Part shown: one piece after another, positions 32,801 to 46,175 of the stretch
How positions within the stretch are numbered: position 1 is the first letter of the stretch
Layout of the letters: each line of letters begins with the position of its first letter
Made by a program: the position numbers and the translations under genes
From: Serpula lacrymans var. lacrymans S7.9
Lineage: Eukaryota; Basidiomycota; Agaricomycetes; Boletales; Serpulaceae
Reading direction: 5' to 3'
DNA: 64,000 nt
NCBI RefSeq assembly: GCF_000218685.1
Contig: NW_006763302.1
Span: 99,180-163,179 of the forward strand
Notes under the pieces: model-generated
The model's database searches: none
What the model saw: the letters and a program-made list of their open reading frames with translations, nothing else
What the model was told of the DNA's origin: nothing

Positions 32801-35439
32801 CACATAGCCTGAATTTGCTCATAAGTAAACGCGGGCCTTTTCCTGTACATCAGGTCATAAGAAAACACTCACGCCGATGTCCATGTATAGTTATACTCCG
32901 TGCTGTTGGCCATACAATTATCGACACAATTGGAGGTAGTACGTATTCGGGTGTCTTATGAATTAAACAGAAATGTTCCGGCGTCCCATGACCTTGTACA
33001 CAGGAGCGCCTTGAACTATGCTCTAAGCTGAAGATGTGCGTTCTTGGCAACTTTTTAGTCACTGTGATTGAACTAGGGAAGGCATGCATGCAGCGTCCTC
33101 ATGGCCATAAACGCTGTGAGTAGTACCGTAGTATCAGCGTACCTGCTACTTCGGACTCGGATGAGCGAGTAAGCAAGCAATAGTTTCGGTATCTGCCGGA
33201 TGCGTGCGAAATTGATCAGCCTCATCAACAACGAGGGGTTGCAGTTGTTTCTCGAGCTGACTCCTCTGAGGAAATAGCATTTGTCTTCCTTTACTCTCAG
33301 TTTTACCCTGCCTTTTCTTTCTTGCAAAAGCTCAATGCCAACCGCATAATAAATCCACAGGAACATTGGCAGGCCCGCAGCACGCTCCGATCACCAGTGT
33401 CATAAACGTTTCATCAGGCGCAAGGGGAAGAAACTATTTGAGGTAGCCTTCTCACAAACTTGAAACTGGATCCAGATGATCGTTATCACCAATATATTCA
33501 AGCTCGTATGAAGGGCTCTCAAGTTATCTTCAAGAAAAGTCGATCGATGCTTGGGCGATCTGGCGCGACATTCTTTGGATTAATTGTAGCCCCAACTTGA
33601 CCCTGGAGCTTAGAAGTCAGTGGGTGCCTCCACACTGGTATCAAGATTGACCAAGGCAAAATGCTTCTCTGTGCCTCTTACTTTCGTCGGGATGGTGCTA
33701 GGATCCAGCTGCTTTATGGCTTTCGGTGGCTCACGACCTCGCTCAACGAGGACGTAGCGTTGATAACCAAGAATAACTTGGGTAATGGACTGATGGGTTA
33801 GATATTCGGGGTCACTTCGATAACTTCATCGAAGGTTCATTTGCTAGCGTGGAACAGATCTTGATGGACAAAGATCGACAGTCAAAGGTAAATAATCAGT
33901 AATCAATGGTTTGCCCTGTCAAGTATGATTTATTTATGTGTCGTGCGTCTTAGATTGGACTGCAAACGTTCCGCCACTGGTGTGGATGCATTTGACGAAT
34001 GTGGCAGTATGCGCAAATGATGACTGCTTGATATTCTCACCGAATGGTCGACACTCCCGAAGAATCTGAAATTAATTATTACAGGCTGTGACGATCGTAT
34101 GCGGAATTATTTTGTGATACTTGTCAGTACAACCCGGCGATCAAGTAAACAGTTAAGCAACCCCAGGGTCTCGGGCGATCGTTTCGATTCCGAGCACGGT
34201 TGTGTTCTTTGGGGAAGGTCAGCTGGCCTAGCGAGCAACACATCTTGGCCCTGATTCAGCATGCCGCTGATCTTTTCATTCGAGCTGAGACAGTATATTA
34301 CTTCATACAATCATCGGGGCAACCCAGTTGATCGCTTTTTCTGGCAGTTTCACAAACAGACGGAACAACGTAGTTCGTTAAACTACCAAAATTCAAGAGG
34401 AAAAACAGGTGAGTGTAACACCTTTTTAGCAGGTACATTGATATCTGCGTACGACACTGAGAGTCATGGCAAGGGGCTTTTGTTACAGATCCATCATATA
34501 TGGGCATATTTTGGTGGTGACACACTGTACCCACACGAAAACAGAAGCTCAGGGACCACAAGGCATACTTGTTTATATTCACTCTCTGTGAATTGCGCGG
34601 CAGGACAAGGGGGAACGTAGGTTATATAGCTCCTTAGGGTTCCATTGGTCGAACATCTAGCATGGTCGCAAAGACAGATGAGAAAGATACTTATTTGCAC
34701 AAAATGATGCTTCCATAGCTGCCCAATGACATACGTGTCAATGGTGATTATTGCTGGTCACCAACGTTATCCTACATTTTTCACACGAGAATAACGAACA
34801 ACACGGACCTCCTAATTATCGAGAGGAAGTTGACACAGCCTCACGGTCAATCAATTGCAAAAATGATCAGAAGAGGACATCTCTCACTTAGGAATATTTT
34901 ATGAACATAGTAGGGAGATAGACACAGATCAGAATGTCCGTATCGCACATGATTGCGAACTTTTTGGCAATCATTTTGGCTAGTTTAGAGATAATAACCT
35001 GCGTCAGTGAACTTGAGGGACGTACTAGGGCGAAGTGGCAGGCGATTCTGATCGCAAGGCGAGATACGAGTATCACATATATCACCTGTGATAATAAGTG
35101 GAATGAGTATAAAAGTGTAGTGCATGAACATCGTTTTATGACATGAAGACCAGTGATTACGAAAATGATATTGAGAAGGGATTGACGGTGATTGGAGATG
35201 AAAAGGGTGGAAGCACTATCACACAGCATTTGTGTCTCCACTATGATCCAGCCTAAAGAAAGTACAATGATCCTCTACAGGTTAAGATCATACATACCTT
35301 AAGCTGTATGATACCGTAGCGTAGCAGTGAAAGGAGAATTTCTGACATAAGGGTTGGGAATCTGGAAGATGACGTAAAGAATACTACTATACACAAACTG
35401 CTCTTCAGCCCAACTTCAACGTGGAATCGTAAAACTGAG
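29821..35439. other. Gene-poor stretch with unresolved exon-like scraps
   Basis: No complete gene could be built. Protein-like open stretches occur at 32042-32304 (minus) and at 32590-32727, 33230-33405, 33450-33590 and 33783-33888 (plus), some next to plausible splice sites, but frames and phases do not link into one product. A tandem-looking minus frame at 33595-33800 competes with the plus-strand reading. The stretch is most likely decayed genes plus intergenic DNA. Confidence 0.35.
32042..32304 (-). pseudogene. Possible 3' end of an unidentified gene
   Basis: On the minus strand the frame VLAALALNKVIKELNSFVSD is followed by a GT-AG intron (about 75 nt, starting GTACGT) and a short last exon ending ACLD and stop at 32042. 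The helical, Leu-rich text resembles a HEAT-type repeat, but this is a guess. No upstream exon joins it, so it may be the relic of a gene. Confidence 0.3.
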
Positions 35440-37106
35440 ATGCGATTTTCTTCCACACGGCCATTCACCAGTCTTCGAAATCAACGACTTGGATATATAC
35501 ACCAGTATATCCATCCGCGACGGCTCTCTTCTCTCCACCAGCAGTCAGAAAGTAGCCCTGGTCAGGATTTTGGGGACTACTCTATCATATTACCACCAGA
35601 GCCTTTCATTTGGGGCGTATCACATATAACGCCACGAAATGTTCCAGCGAGCATCCGACATCCATCCTATGCAACTGATCCGGAGCTATCGCGGTTTTGC
35701 TTGGAGCCCGATTCTTGGAAAGAACAATTTCATGGAGATGGGAGGATACAACTTGGTGGCGAGGAAGAAGAGTGTCTGCGCCGGGCTGCACATCTTGCGA
35801 GGGACGTATTGGGGTATGCTGGGTCATTAGTTCGAGTGTGTTTCTTTCTATACGGCTCAAGCCGTAATTGTTCCTACACTCGAGCTCACCTGCATCATGA
35901 CAGTCTGGAATTACTACCAACGCAATAGATGCAGCTGTGCACGAATATATACTATCGCGTGGTGCTTATCCCTCTCCCCTTCTTTATGCAGGCTTTCCTC
36001 GTTCGTGCTGCACAAGCGTGAATAATGTAGTTGTGCACGGCATACCTGACGAGTGAGTATATATTTTTGCAGTGACTACACGCGCTGCTATATGCATGAT
36101 ATCTTCAACCAGCCGTCCCCTTGAATCAGGCGATATTGTGAACATTGATATCACAGTGTACTTAAATGGATATCACGGAGACACATCAATGACTTTCGAA
36201 GTTGGTAATGTGGTGTGTTCATGTTTTCTAAAGTTGTCCTATTTTCCTACTCTTCTCATTTTCTCCTGCTCTCGCTTGCATATTGCCGGCCAGTCATATC
36301 TAATCGCTTTCTTCGGTGATTCTAGGATTCGCAGGGTCAAGCTTTGATTCGACAGACAACGCTCGCGCTTGAAGCAGGCATCCGCATGTGTGGGCCTGGA
36401 CAGCCATTCAGTGGCATTGGGAAAGCAATCTGGGAGTGTGTCAATGGCGTTCGGTCTGTACAAGACCCACATGATATCAGTAGTGGAGATTTGGACAAAT
36501 CAAGCACTTCCTACCTATCATCTTCTCCAGAACAAACTTACTCGATTTGCCAAGCTTTCTCGGGGCATGGTATTGGTCGCGACTTTCATAGGACGCCATG
36601 GATATACCATACGCGTAGGTATTTCCACACTCACTTCTGCTCCCTTCTGTTCGATTGCTTGGATCGCTTTCAATCACCGTGTCGCCGGGGTGGTGTAGTC
36701 TCTATCGAGCCGGTCTTGTTTTACCATCTCTTCTAAATGTTACAACGTTGCTAAGGTTATTTCGTCCATAGCGAATGAAGAACCTGGTGTGATGCGCTCG
36801 GGGCATTGTTTTACGATTGAGGTATGTACATGTACCCCAGGAACCATCCTTTGCATAGTTCTCCCGTAACCTCGCTCACAAATTGACAAAATCTACCCAG
36901 CCTGCAATTATCCAGGGACCCAACGCTAGCACTTGGATATTTCCAGATGGCTGGACTGCATCTACCGAAGTAGGTCGATCGTCTCAGTTTTACAATTAAA
37001 TTTAATTCCTACACATTCCTTCCATTCACAGAACTGCGCACGCAGTGCCCAAGCCGAACACATGATTCTCATTACGGAGGACGGCGCAGAGGTACTTACG
37101 CGATAG
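35440..37106 (+). CDS. MAP1D: Type 1 methionine aminopeptidase, probably mitochondrial
   Basis: Removes the initiator methionine from nascent proteins, with two metal ions at the active site. Seven exons: 35440-35835, 35904-36052, 36113-36212, 36326-36614, 36772-36821, 36901-36969 and 37032-37106. Phases agree throughout, giving 375 aa. All five metal ligands are present: Asp194 and Asp205 ([12 protein letters not shown]), His296 (GHGIG), Glu328 (FTIEP) and Glu360 (AEHMIL). The Arg/Ser-rich N-terminus ([20 protein letters not shown]) looks like a mitochondrial targeting sequence and there is no zinc-finger region, unlike cytosolic MAP1. Between Asp205 and His296 there are about 28 more residues than in bacterial enzymes, so exon 4 may hide one more small intron near 36450-36535. 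Confidence 0.88.
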
Positions 37107-37782
37107 TGAGAACAGCGTTTCACTGTATTCTATATCGGTATTGTCGTCGTAGGGAGCATCATCTGCTGGATTAGGATGAAGGACAAGTGATACTATCCGA
37201 AACGGTGAAATATTTCGTACTAAGGTGATGGCAGTCTTCACGTGATTTTGAGTGCTGATATTTGTTGGGACGCTACAGCGTGATGTCCCAGAGTTCATAT
37301 ATCACTGCGGCCAAGGCCTTTCATACGAGTGATCTTTACAGCCTCCTATTACAATATGTAACCGATTCCTTCTCTTCTACTCGTCCGTTGCGTTGATGGG
37401 TCTATTTATAAATCGATACTTACCATAGCTCGAATCCCAACTCCTCACCAAGATACCAACTGGTTTTGTCGCATTTTAATCTGGCGGACGGCATACTGTC
37501 CAAGGCATCGCTTGGCGGTATATAAACAGTGATCTTGTCTTTATATCCCATGGAGTTCTCCCGACAGATTCTCAGTCACATCAGAGATCAACCACGCATG
37601 CCTATGCCACGGGTCATCAGGCTCTTAACCATTAAAACATGCATATGCTAGCTGGCATGCATCCATATCACAGAAAACATCAGTGCTGTCCTAGGAGCTC
37701 GTGTAATAACATTTATGTATACATTCTGCACACGAGCTAATATGTTACTTTTGTACTATCTGGATATTTGCCTGGGGACTAT
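37107..37782. other. Intergenic region between convergent genes
   Basis: The methionine aminopeptidase and NUP188 genes end facing each other here. Only chance frames are seen, so this holds the two 3' ends. Confidence 0.6.
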
Positions 37783-40700
37783 TTAAGAAGCAGCACCAAC
37801 ACGCTCGTTCAAAAATCTGAGTAAAACTTCCGACAGGTTAGGTTTTTTCTCTGCTGCCGCCTCTGGCCTAGGATTATCAGACCCAATGATACCATCACAC
37901 TTCGCTATCAGTCCAGAAGCCTTCCCTAACAGTCCTCGTAAATCAGCGGCCATCTCCCCAGTCATTCCGCGCCGTAAGCGTTCCGCTAGTGTCATAGATG
38001 CTCGTGGAGCACGCCGTTCTCGATCTTTATGTGGTGCTTGAGGGAGTGAGTCGCGCGGGTGTAAAGAAAGAGGGTTCTGTGAGTGTTGGAGATGAGTATA
38101 TGTGTGAGGATTCGAATGTCCTAAGTGATGCGAAACATGCTGCTGCGGACTATGCGAATGTTGAAGTTGAGTGGTATGATGTCCCCCTTCGTGCATCCCT
38201 TCGCTGTCCTCCCCCATGTTCATTCCATCCCCGACTGACACTTCAAATTCGGGTTTTGATACCCACATTGCAAGCTGCGTGACGGCGTATATCATCACGC
38301 CTTCAAGCGTGTTTCTCGTCGTAATTATCCCTTCTCTTACGTCAAGTGTTTCCACCGATGCCGATGTAGAAGTAATAGACGTAGATGTCGGAGGGACAAT
38401 ATTCTGACCTGGAGGACGATTGACAAGGTCTCGCAGAATGTCAAGAGTGGCATTTCCTAACTCAAGAAGCGTTCCTAGAGATGTTGGCTCTCCTAAGACC
38501 ACTTTAGAATGCTAATTCGTAGTAATAATTGTAAAATCAGTAAAACCAGCCGAACAACTACAGAGACAAGGTACTCACAGGAACAATTAAAGCTTCAAGC
38601 ACCGGCCATTCTTCCTGGTCACCCAGTAAGACATCGTACGCTCGACTTATACTAATTAATGTCGCTAGTATTGCGGCCGTGAGCTTGTATAGCCTATGTA
38701 CGAGCCTCGCCGTCAATGGACGCTTGCGTAGATCGACCATATCGGAAGGGGAAAGCGATCCACCCGCACCAACAGCCGACTCTCTCTCCTTATCAACTAG
38801 AAGACGCTCCTCTGCAGTGACAGGCTCAAGTAGGGTAGACAGGTGATTAGGATGTGTGAGTGCATAGTTAAGCTGCTGCAATAGCATCAAAGCATGCGTT
38901 GTGAATACGCGCAGAACCTTGGAGACAACGGCATCGTGGTCATTGGACGACGAAGGCATCCCTTCTGCAATGGCATAGAAAAGATTTACTACTTGTTCAA
39001 TTTCTTCCAGCAGTGGCAGGGTGACAGGTTCACCAATGCTCCACGATAACGCACGCGAAATTTGTTCCCCATACAACTGCACAAACCCACAGGCTTCAGC
39101 CACGAAGAAATGACTTTGTCGCCCTAGAGCCGAGATCACGCCAGCGACGATGGAAAGCATAGAGACATAGACTCTGTGTGCTGGACTTCGCTCGCCAGGT
39201 AATTCAGGTAAAGTAACCTCAATTTGGCCAGTGCTTATTGCGGCGGAGATGCCATTGTTACTGTATGCTGAGATGGCGCCAGCACTAGCAAAACGTTCAG
39301 CGCCTGACGGAATACTTGCGAGCGCCATATGGAAAAAGACTATATGAGGAGCGTAGAGAGGCTGTCGGCGAGAACGAAGCAAGGTCAGATCAGAGAGGCC
39401 CACCAGATCTGCGTGAACAAAAAGTTCGAGGCTGGATCTAATGGCGTCCGTTTCTTGGCACCGCGTCAACCATTGTGCAGGATTACTATCAATATCGCGG
39501 CGAGTGCACTGCTCGAATACTGCGACTAATAACTCCATGTCTTTGTCCAGATCAAGATCGAGTCTTGTACGCGCAGAGTCAAAAACAAGACTAAGAGCCT
39601 CAATAACGAGGTTCAGAGTAGCTTCAATCATCATCGCGATGGTCAATCTTTGTTCAGCATTGAGAGCTTTTGGTCGCCTGATCAAATTTCTACAATGGCG
39701 ACAACAAAAGTATATGATCTGGAGTAGCGTCCGATGGAATGGTACGGATGTTTTCCCAAGGAAAGACATAGAAGGAGATTGTGACTCATTGAGAATGATG
39801 TTATGGACATTTTTGACGAGTGAGATGAATGATTTAATTTCTGTGGGTGTGTCGGATGCCGAGAACCAAGCAACTTCGAGCAGGGAAAGAAGTAACCCAA
39901 GCCTTGTTCCATGAATGGTGGCCATCATATCTCCCGACCGCTTCTCCGACGCTACGTCCACAGACATTGCAGCCGCTAGCGACAGCATGGAAGGCCTGAT
40001 GCCTTGTTCCGCTCGAATCAAAGGTAGCGCTTGTCGCAACAAGAATTGCCAGGATTCTGCGAGGGCTGTTTGAGCTTGAGTCAAAGATAAATTGAGGTTG
40101 ATCGATGAGATCTTTTTCTCCACCTCCTCGGCACTCCTCACACCCTCCTCAGTAGTAGCACAGTGCTGAAGCCTACTTCGTAAAAGGCTTAACGAAAAGG
40201 TAAAGTCGTCACCAAACTCGCGTTCAACCACGGGTTCTTGTGACTGCAACTGTTCCAGGGTGAGTGCAGGGAAGTCGACCTGGATCTGTTGAATGAGATC
40301 ATCGTGAAAGGCTGGATCATATGAGCTAGCCGCAGCTTCGAGCACATATTCTGTTAGCTGCTCTTCAACCTTGAACGAGTCTCGTATTTTGTTATAGCTG
40401 ACGGCCTTGTGCGTAGGTTGACATGATTGCGGAGGTTGTGGTCGCAGATAGATATCCTGACCGATAATATGTAGAGCATAAGACTTCGCCATGGTGCGGT
40501 AAGCTTGCATTGAAACAGCTTCGTGGAAATTTGATCGACGCGCGCCATCCAGAAGAACATATGATTCCGTGGTGTAGTCTGGCCACGGGCCCAGCTCCTC
40601 TCGTGTGATAGCTGACAGCTGGCTCCAGAATTCTTCATCTTCGCGCATATTGTCGAGTAATGTTTTGTGTTCAAGACCATGTTGCCAAACGACATCTAGG

Positions 40701-43700
40701 AAGCGTAAGACCGAAGCCATGAGCTGCGGGTTATGCTCCCAAAGCTCCTTCCAATTTCCCAAAGCATCGTGCGCAATGTCTACAGCGTTAAGGACCTTCT
40801 TAGATGCATCACCATCCGAAAGCTCGCCACCTTTCCCTTTGACGCTTGCAGGAATGCGGAATTGGCCGGTAACGAACAAGCTAGCGAGCGCAGGCTCCTT
40901 ATCTACGGCGAGGGAGATGAAGTTCCAAACGGCATTCCGAAGAGATAGATCATCATAAGGATGCTGGACAATGCGCACGAATGAAGCAACAGTTGCCTCC
41001 GGGTTTGTAAGATGCCCAATGATAGTTGGTGGTGATGGCTGCGTAGTCGAAAGAGATGCACAAAGGGAGTAAAGCACTTTCATGGCCTCCAACGGGATGA
41101 CAGCTCCTACGCCTCTCTCCTTCACATATGTCGCCAACACATCGATTGGATCTACCCTTGAGCGAGTTGAATCTGAGAAGTTTGCCCCACCAGCCACTCG
41201 AGCACACAATGCCTGTTCTAGTAGGCAAGGTTTTGAAGACCCAGGGGTCATCTGCTTATAGTTGAGGACCAGCCGCACCAGATGAAGATGAGACTCCAAG
41301 AGATAGATAAGGCGTCGCGCGTCTCCAAATCGTCGTGTAGCATACAACGTTCCCAAAATAGACGATCCAGCTGTGATAGAGGACACTAATGGGTTGATTG
41401 TAGACGTTGTTGCTTTATGGAGAAGAATGTCAGCTATAGTTTGGCTCAGCGTTGCGAACGGTCTATCAGTTAACGTCGGGGGAGCCTGACTGAGCACATC
41501 AGCGTAGAAAGATGAAACCCGCCTCCCAACCTCGAACTTGTCTCCTAGCTGAGCGTACTTCCAAACCAGATGCTCAACCCATATCTCACCATGTACAAAA
41601 CTCGTGGCACGAAGCAACACCTCTTCTTTTACCTGCTGTAGACGAGCGTTTTCAGGCAATATCGTTAAAACAGACGAAGCGGCTTCGTGGAAGAGTTGTT
41701 GTACGAGCTGCAGTAAGGCTAGGGTCATAGTGTAGTGGCCAGAAATACGCTCGGCAGCGAGAGCAACGGATGCAAACCCAGCTGAGCGACTAGGACCGAA
41801 CAGGGCACTGGTGGATCGTATATACAGCCAAACCCGCAAGGAATATTTAGGTAATGACAGCAGCGCTGAGAGAACACTCATTGCAGACGTGATGAGCTGC
41901 GTGCGAGCAAAGCTTCTTGTTTGGTTGGCAGGGCGATTCAAAGCCTCCTCGAGAATCATAGTTGTGAGCTGGACCAAATCGGGAGGTTGGCTTTCCCCCA
42001 TACTATGCGACACAAGGGAATCGCCAGATTCCAAAGAATCTAACAACTCCTCAGCGAGCGGTGCATTTTCTTGTATGATGCTACGGATAAGGTCAAGGGT
42101 ATCTGTTGCGATGTCTTCGTCGCCTTCACTCTCCATTTCCATGCCTATGTCACTGAGTTTCAGTGTCAACGGTTGAGAACCACTACGACCAGAAGATGCT
42201 CCGCGGTAAGGCCTCTCAGCTCCGGAGTATGATCGCTTGCGGTTCACATAGTCTGTCAGAACTTCCAAAATCACTTTCCAACCAGAATGTTCATGCTGCC
42301 AGCAAATAGCCATAAACTCTCCACCGTCTCCGCTCAACAATCGGCCAGTCGACCTGGCAGGCAGTGTAGATCCACCAGGTAATTTGATTGGGCGAAGATT
42401 GACGTAGGTGAGACCTGGGGAGGGCATCGATCCATATCTCTCTTGTAACTTCTCGTATATGGCATTAGATCCGGTGCATGCGGATGCCGGGATGACCTGA
42501 GAAAACGTAGGCAACTTATCGAGATAAAAGAAGACATGTTGACCACAGAGTTCTCGCTCCTCCTCTGTGCCCTCGCTCTCTTGAGAGTGATCAGCTGTGG
42601 AGAGTTGATCGGTGTCGAGGAAGCCAGCAGCAGTCATTGCACGGAGTAGTCGGATGAGAGGTTTGAGCTGGATAGGGAATCGCGACCTTGCGACGTCGAA
42701 TATAGCACGACGAGCCATGCCTTGCCTCCAATCTGACTGCCAATATTGCCGACAAATGCCTGCAATAGACTGGCTTTCACTCCTACCAAACAGTGCAATC
42801 CAGACCTCAACCAATGCATCGAAATCTGGGACGAGCTCAACAGGAACCAACTCTACAAGCGCAATGACAAGGCCTTGTATAGTTTTCGAGTCAGCCGCTG
42901 GGCAAAAAAAAAACAACGGTAGTATCGCTGCGTACCTTTTAGTACAGACCTAAATGCTATTGCATTAGGATCAGTTATAGTTGAGCCAGTCTTCCAAGCG
43001 GCAACAGTCACAAAAAGGGGAGAAGTTGTTAGGAGTGTCGAGATTAGCTTGAATAAACCGACGTCAGGGCTTAGACAGGTTCGGGCCATTAGCACGTGCA
43101 TTTGTTCGCGTTCTTTTGAACGATGTTGATGGGGAACAAGGGACTCGAAGAAGCTACGATAGCCATCTGGTATTTCCTTCGCCTCCTCGACCTGGGATGT
43201 CAAACGAGAAAGGACAAAAGCCCAAGCAAGATAGGTACAGGCATGATGACTGTTGCCGTGACTTGGAGAGGTAACGAGCTCGTGTATACGCTTTAGCGAC
43301 TCAGGTGACGAGGTATAAATCGTTTTATCGGAGGGGTCAGCTGAGATCTCTACTCCATTCCGCTCAGCTAGCCTCTCCAACTCCAGCACCTCGATCGTGA
43401 TGAGAATCCATAGCGCCGCACAATCCTGCTGCAGCTGTTCACCCTCGTCGTCCAACATAAGCGTTGCGTTGCCTTGTATCAATCCAAGGTTCGAGCTGTA
43501 CGAAGCCTCCATGATCCGCACGACAAAAGGTCCGTCACAGGGAACGTAACCCCACATTGTCCAAAAGAGGACTTCCAGCATGACTAGCTGCTCCTTCGCA
43601 TTTTGCTTTGCCCATCTAGAAGCAGCACGCGGTTCGCTGCTCACTGTTGCTGGGACTTTCTGCTTCGTCTTTCGTAGATATTCTTTTAAGAGAGAGTCTG

Positions 43701-44304
43701 CGAATGCTTGGCCATCGGGTAGAATTTTGGGAAGCTCTTCCAGCGCTATAGCGTGTATAGGATCAACCGTATTTTCTTGAGCTCGGAAAAGAGGGATGAG
43801 GGATCGTAAGACGAATAATCGTTCAGCATAGTAGAACGGTGTGATGGCCGCCACTAGTTCGTCCACGACCGACTTATCTGAGCTCGAGCCTGCATTAGAC
43901 GGTAATCCCTCGTTATAAAGAAAGGAGCGCAGGAGAATCAGGGATTGGACCTCGTCAATTTCGAAATGCGAGCTGATTGCAAACACAAACTCCTTGTCGA
44001 CGTCGTCCAGATGCAAGACCACACCGTCGCTTAGAGTAACTGAACCACTCTCAACGGTCTTGCGTGACGCGTTTGACGGTTTCCCAAATGGCTCTGTGAT
44101 ATTTCTAAGCTGAGATATCCGTGGTTTTAGAATGTCTGCAATCTGGTCAGGTGTCGTTCCCTCTAGCCGCCCTGAGAGAACCGAATGAAGTTGCTGGTAG
44201 GTCCTGAAAAGTGAGGACACGTTAATTATACACAGACAAGCATGAATTGGGCAAAAGACGAACACATCGACAAGATTTGAACGTTTTGAAGACTCTCCAG
44301 ACAT
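37783..44304 (-). CDS. NUP188: Nucleoporin NUP188 (inner-ring scaffold)
   Basis: Very large alpha-helical scaffold protein of the nuclear pore inner ring, related to NUP192/205. Exons on the minus strand: 44304-44264 (donor tentative), 44203-42936, 42897-38579 and 38511-37783, in phase, giving about 2118 aa. The protein is a helical solenoid with a beta-rich, SH3-like insert at roughly residues 600-660 (GLTYVNLRPIKLPGG, GEFMAICWQHEHSGWKVIL) preceded by FFYLDKLPTFSQVIPASACTG. Those features and the insert position fit NUP188 better than NUP192. The intron at 42898-42935 is only 38 nt. The start chosen is MSGESSK; the longer upstream frame lacks resemblance and would be 5' UTR. The C-terminal exon is Gln/His/Ser-rich in part. 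Confidence 0.75.
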
Positions 44305-44654
44305 TATGGGTTGCAGGAGAACGAATGCCCTTGAAAAGTAACCGGCCACTGTGTATGGTTCAAAGTGGCGTGGCCACAATCCAAGAGTTACTGTCGAGAA
44401 AAGGACGCAACTCTCTCACTTTCTTACACTGACAATCTCAAGGTTGTGATACCAACTCTTCTTCTATACTGTGGTCTTGATGCTCTACTTGATAGATTTT
44501 CTACTCGCCTCCAAAACGCATGTAAAAAAAGTAGTGTACGATTACAGAGAGAAATGTAATTCCTCAGGCTTCACAACAAAAGTTTGAGGGACTAAATGGG
44601 ACAACAGTAAGTGTACACAAGATATACAGAAATGGCTAAAGCTGGTGTCCATTG
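44305..44654. other. Intergenic region upstream of NUP188, downstream of TAF4
   Basis: About 350 bp between the NUP188 start and the TAF4 stop, both on the minus strand. It should contain the NUP188 promoter and the TAF4 3' end. No clear TATA box was seen. Confidence 0.5.
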
Positions 44655-46175
44655 TCACACCCAACCTCGTGCAGCTCCTCGGCCTCCACCATGCCCTCTT
44701 TCTTTTTCAATCACAAACATCGCATCTCTCAAAGTCACGACCGTCCGAGTATCTTCTTCAGTCGGAGTGGTTGCAGTGGTACTTTTCTTTGCAGACACAT
44801 AAGGTCTTGCCCATGATGTAGCCGCTGCACTTGCTGCAGATGGTGCCGTCGTCGTCGCTGACGTACCGGGAGCTGGTTTGGGTTTGGGTGTAGAAGCAGC
44901 TGCGGCATTCGCAGCATTCATCCATGCGTATTTTCCGCCAAGACCTGCGGCTTGACTAGCCACAGCGTTAGACATTTTTTTGCGCACATCCTCTGACATA
45001 TTCCTCGCAGTGACGCCTGGCCCTTCCTTCTTTCTCTTCTTTTTCGCGCCTCCTCCATCTCCATCTTCGCCATTTGCATCCACCGCCATTGCATTTCCAT
45101 TACCCCCAGCCGCCTGAGCCGCGAGATTGGCGGCGTGCGCAGCTGCCATATCTGCGCGCTCCTTCCGTTCTCTTCTTACCTTCATTTCCTCTTCTCGTTC
45201 GGCTTTTTCCAATGCAGCGAGTTGCTTGGCGACATCTCCACGCACCAATATGCTCCACATAGGAGTATTGTCATCGTATAATGAGGCAGGTCGGTCAAAC
45301 TGAGTATCTGTGCGGTGATGAGAGGCGGCTATCATAGATGTGATCAAGTCTTGCAGTCGTGCACGAAGTGCCAATGCAAGATAATTGACCGACTCTTCGG
45401 GAACCTTGGTGACTTTGTGCTGTGTCCCTATTGTCCGCATGGTAGCACCAAGAAAACGAGAATCAATAGACGGATTTAGCGGTTGCTTTCGAGAACGGTC
45501 TTCATATGGACGATAAGTCTGATGTTGTTCATATGATTTTTGAAGTGTTTCTTCTTCCGCCTGTGTGCGCATCAATCAGTAGGAGCGACGTGTAAAGTAT
45601 GGGAATAGGACATGCCCTAAGATCGACACCAGCGCTTCCGAGGGCGTCGTTCAATGTGGCAATATCTGCTGTGTCTATTGCATTGTTGGAGCTAGATTGC
45701 GTATTATTCGCAGGAGCTGAAGCTATTGCCGGGGTCGTCGTATTCTGCCGTGCCATAATGGGTTGCTGGGGTTGAGTCTGGGTGACAGGGTGAGGTGTGT
45801 ACTGGTGGTAGTGGGCGTAAGCTGCTTGAGCATAGTGCGATGTATAAGATTGATAATGGGAGTAAGGGGCAGTCCTGAATGGGCAGACAATTCAACAAAG
45901 ACCAGTCTCGCAAAGGGATGTTTTGTTTACGTGGCGTGTGTCTGCTGTTGAAGAGAAGGGTCTATCGGAATGTCTACATGAATGGGAAGAACTTGAGCAT
46001 GGAAAGCAGACAAATTGTCAGGACATATAAAGGAATATGGCATACGGGCTGTTCCCCACTGTGCGGCATAAGGAATGGGCGTTGGCGCTGGTGTTGGTGT
46101 GTGCTGCACTGGCGTCTGCACCTGCGTCTGCACTTGCTGGGCTTGCGGTTGAGGTGTTTCATTTTCAGTCTTCAT
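44655..46175 (-). CDS. TAF4: TFIID subunit TAF4
   Basis: TAF4 pairs with TAF12 through a histone fold and is a core subunit of transcription factor TFIID in the nucleus. Exons on the minus strand: 46175-45931, 45874-45616 and 45560-44655, giving 469 aa. The N-terminal 110 residues are Gln/Pro/Thr-rich and low in complexity. From about residue 150 the conserved C-terminal domain follows: LGSAGVDLR, YEQHQTYRPYEDRSRKQPL, VPEESVNYLALALRARLQDL with MIAASHHRTDTQ, ILVRGDVAKQLAALEKAERE, an Ala-rich region, a basic patch KKKRKKEGPGVTARNMSEDV and KYAWMN. Intron 2 (45615-45561) joins in frame only if its donor is GC (GCATGT), a likely GC-AG intron. The gene is divergent from the NUP42 gene over about 230 bp. 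Confidence 0.9.

Noticed and set aside
33595..33800. Minus-strand 60-codon frame (LGYQRYVLVERG...)
   Set aside because: It looks protein-like, but overlapping plus-strand text is equally so, and neither has a start, splice link or known motif.
37783..44304. NUP192/205 instead of NUP188
   Set aside because: The related family was considered; the SH3-like insert after a PTFSQVIPASACTG segment fits NUP188 better, though a profile search is needed to settle it.
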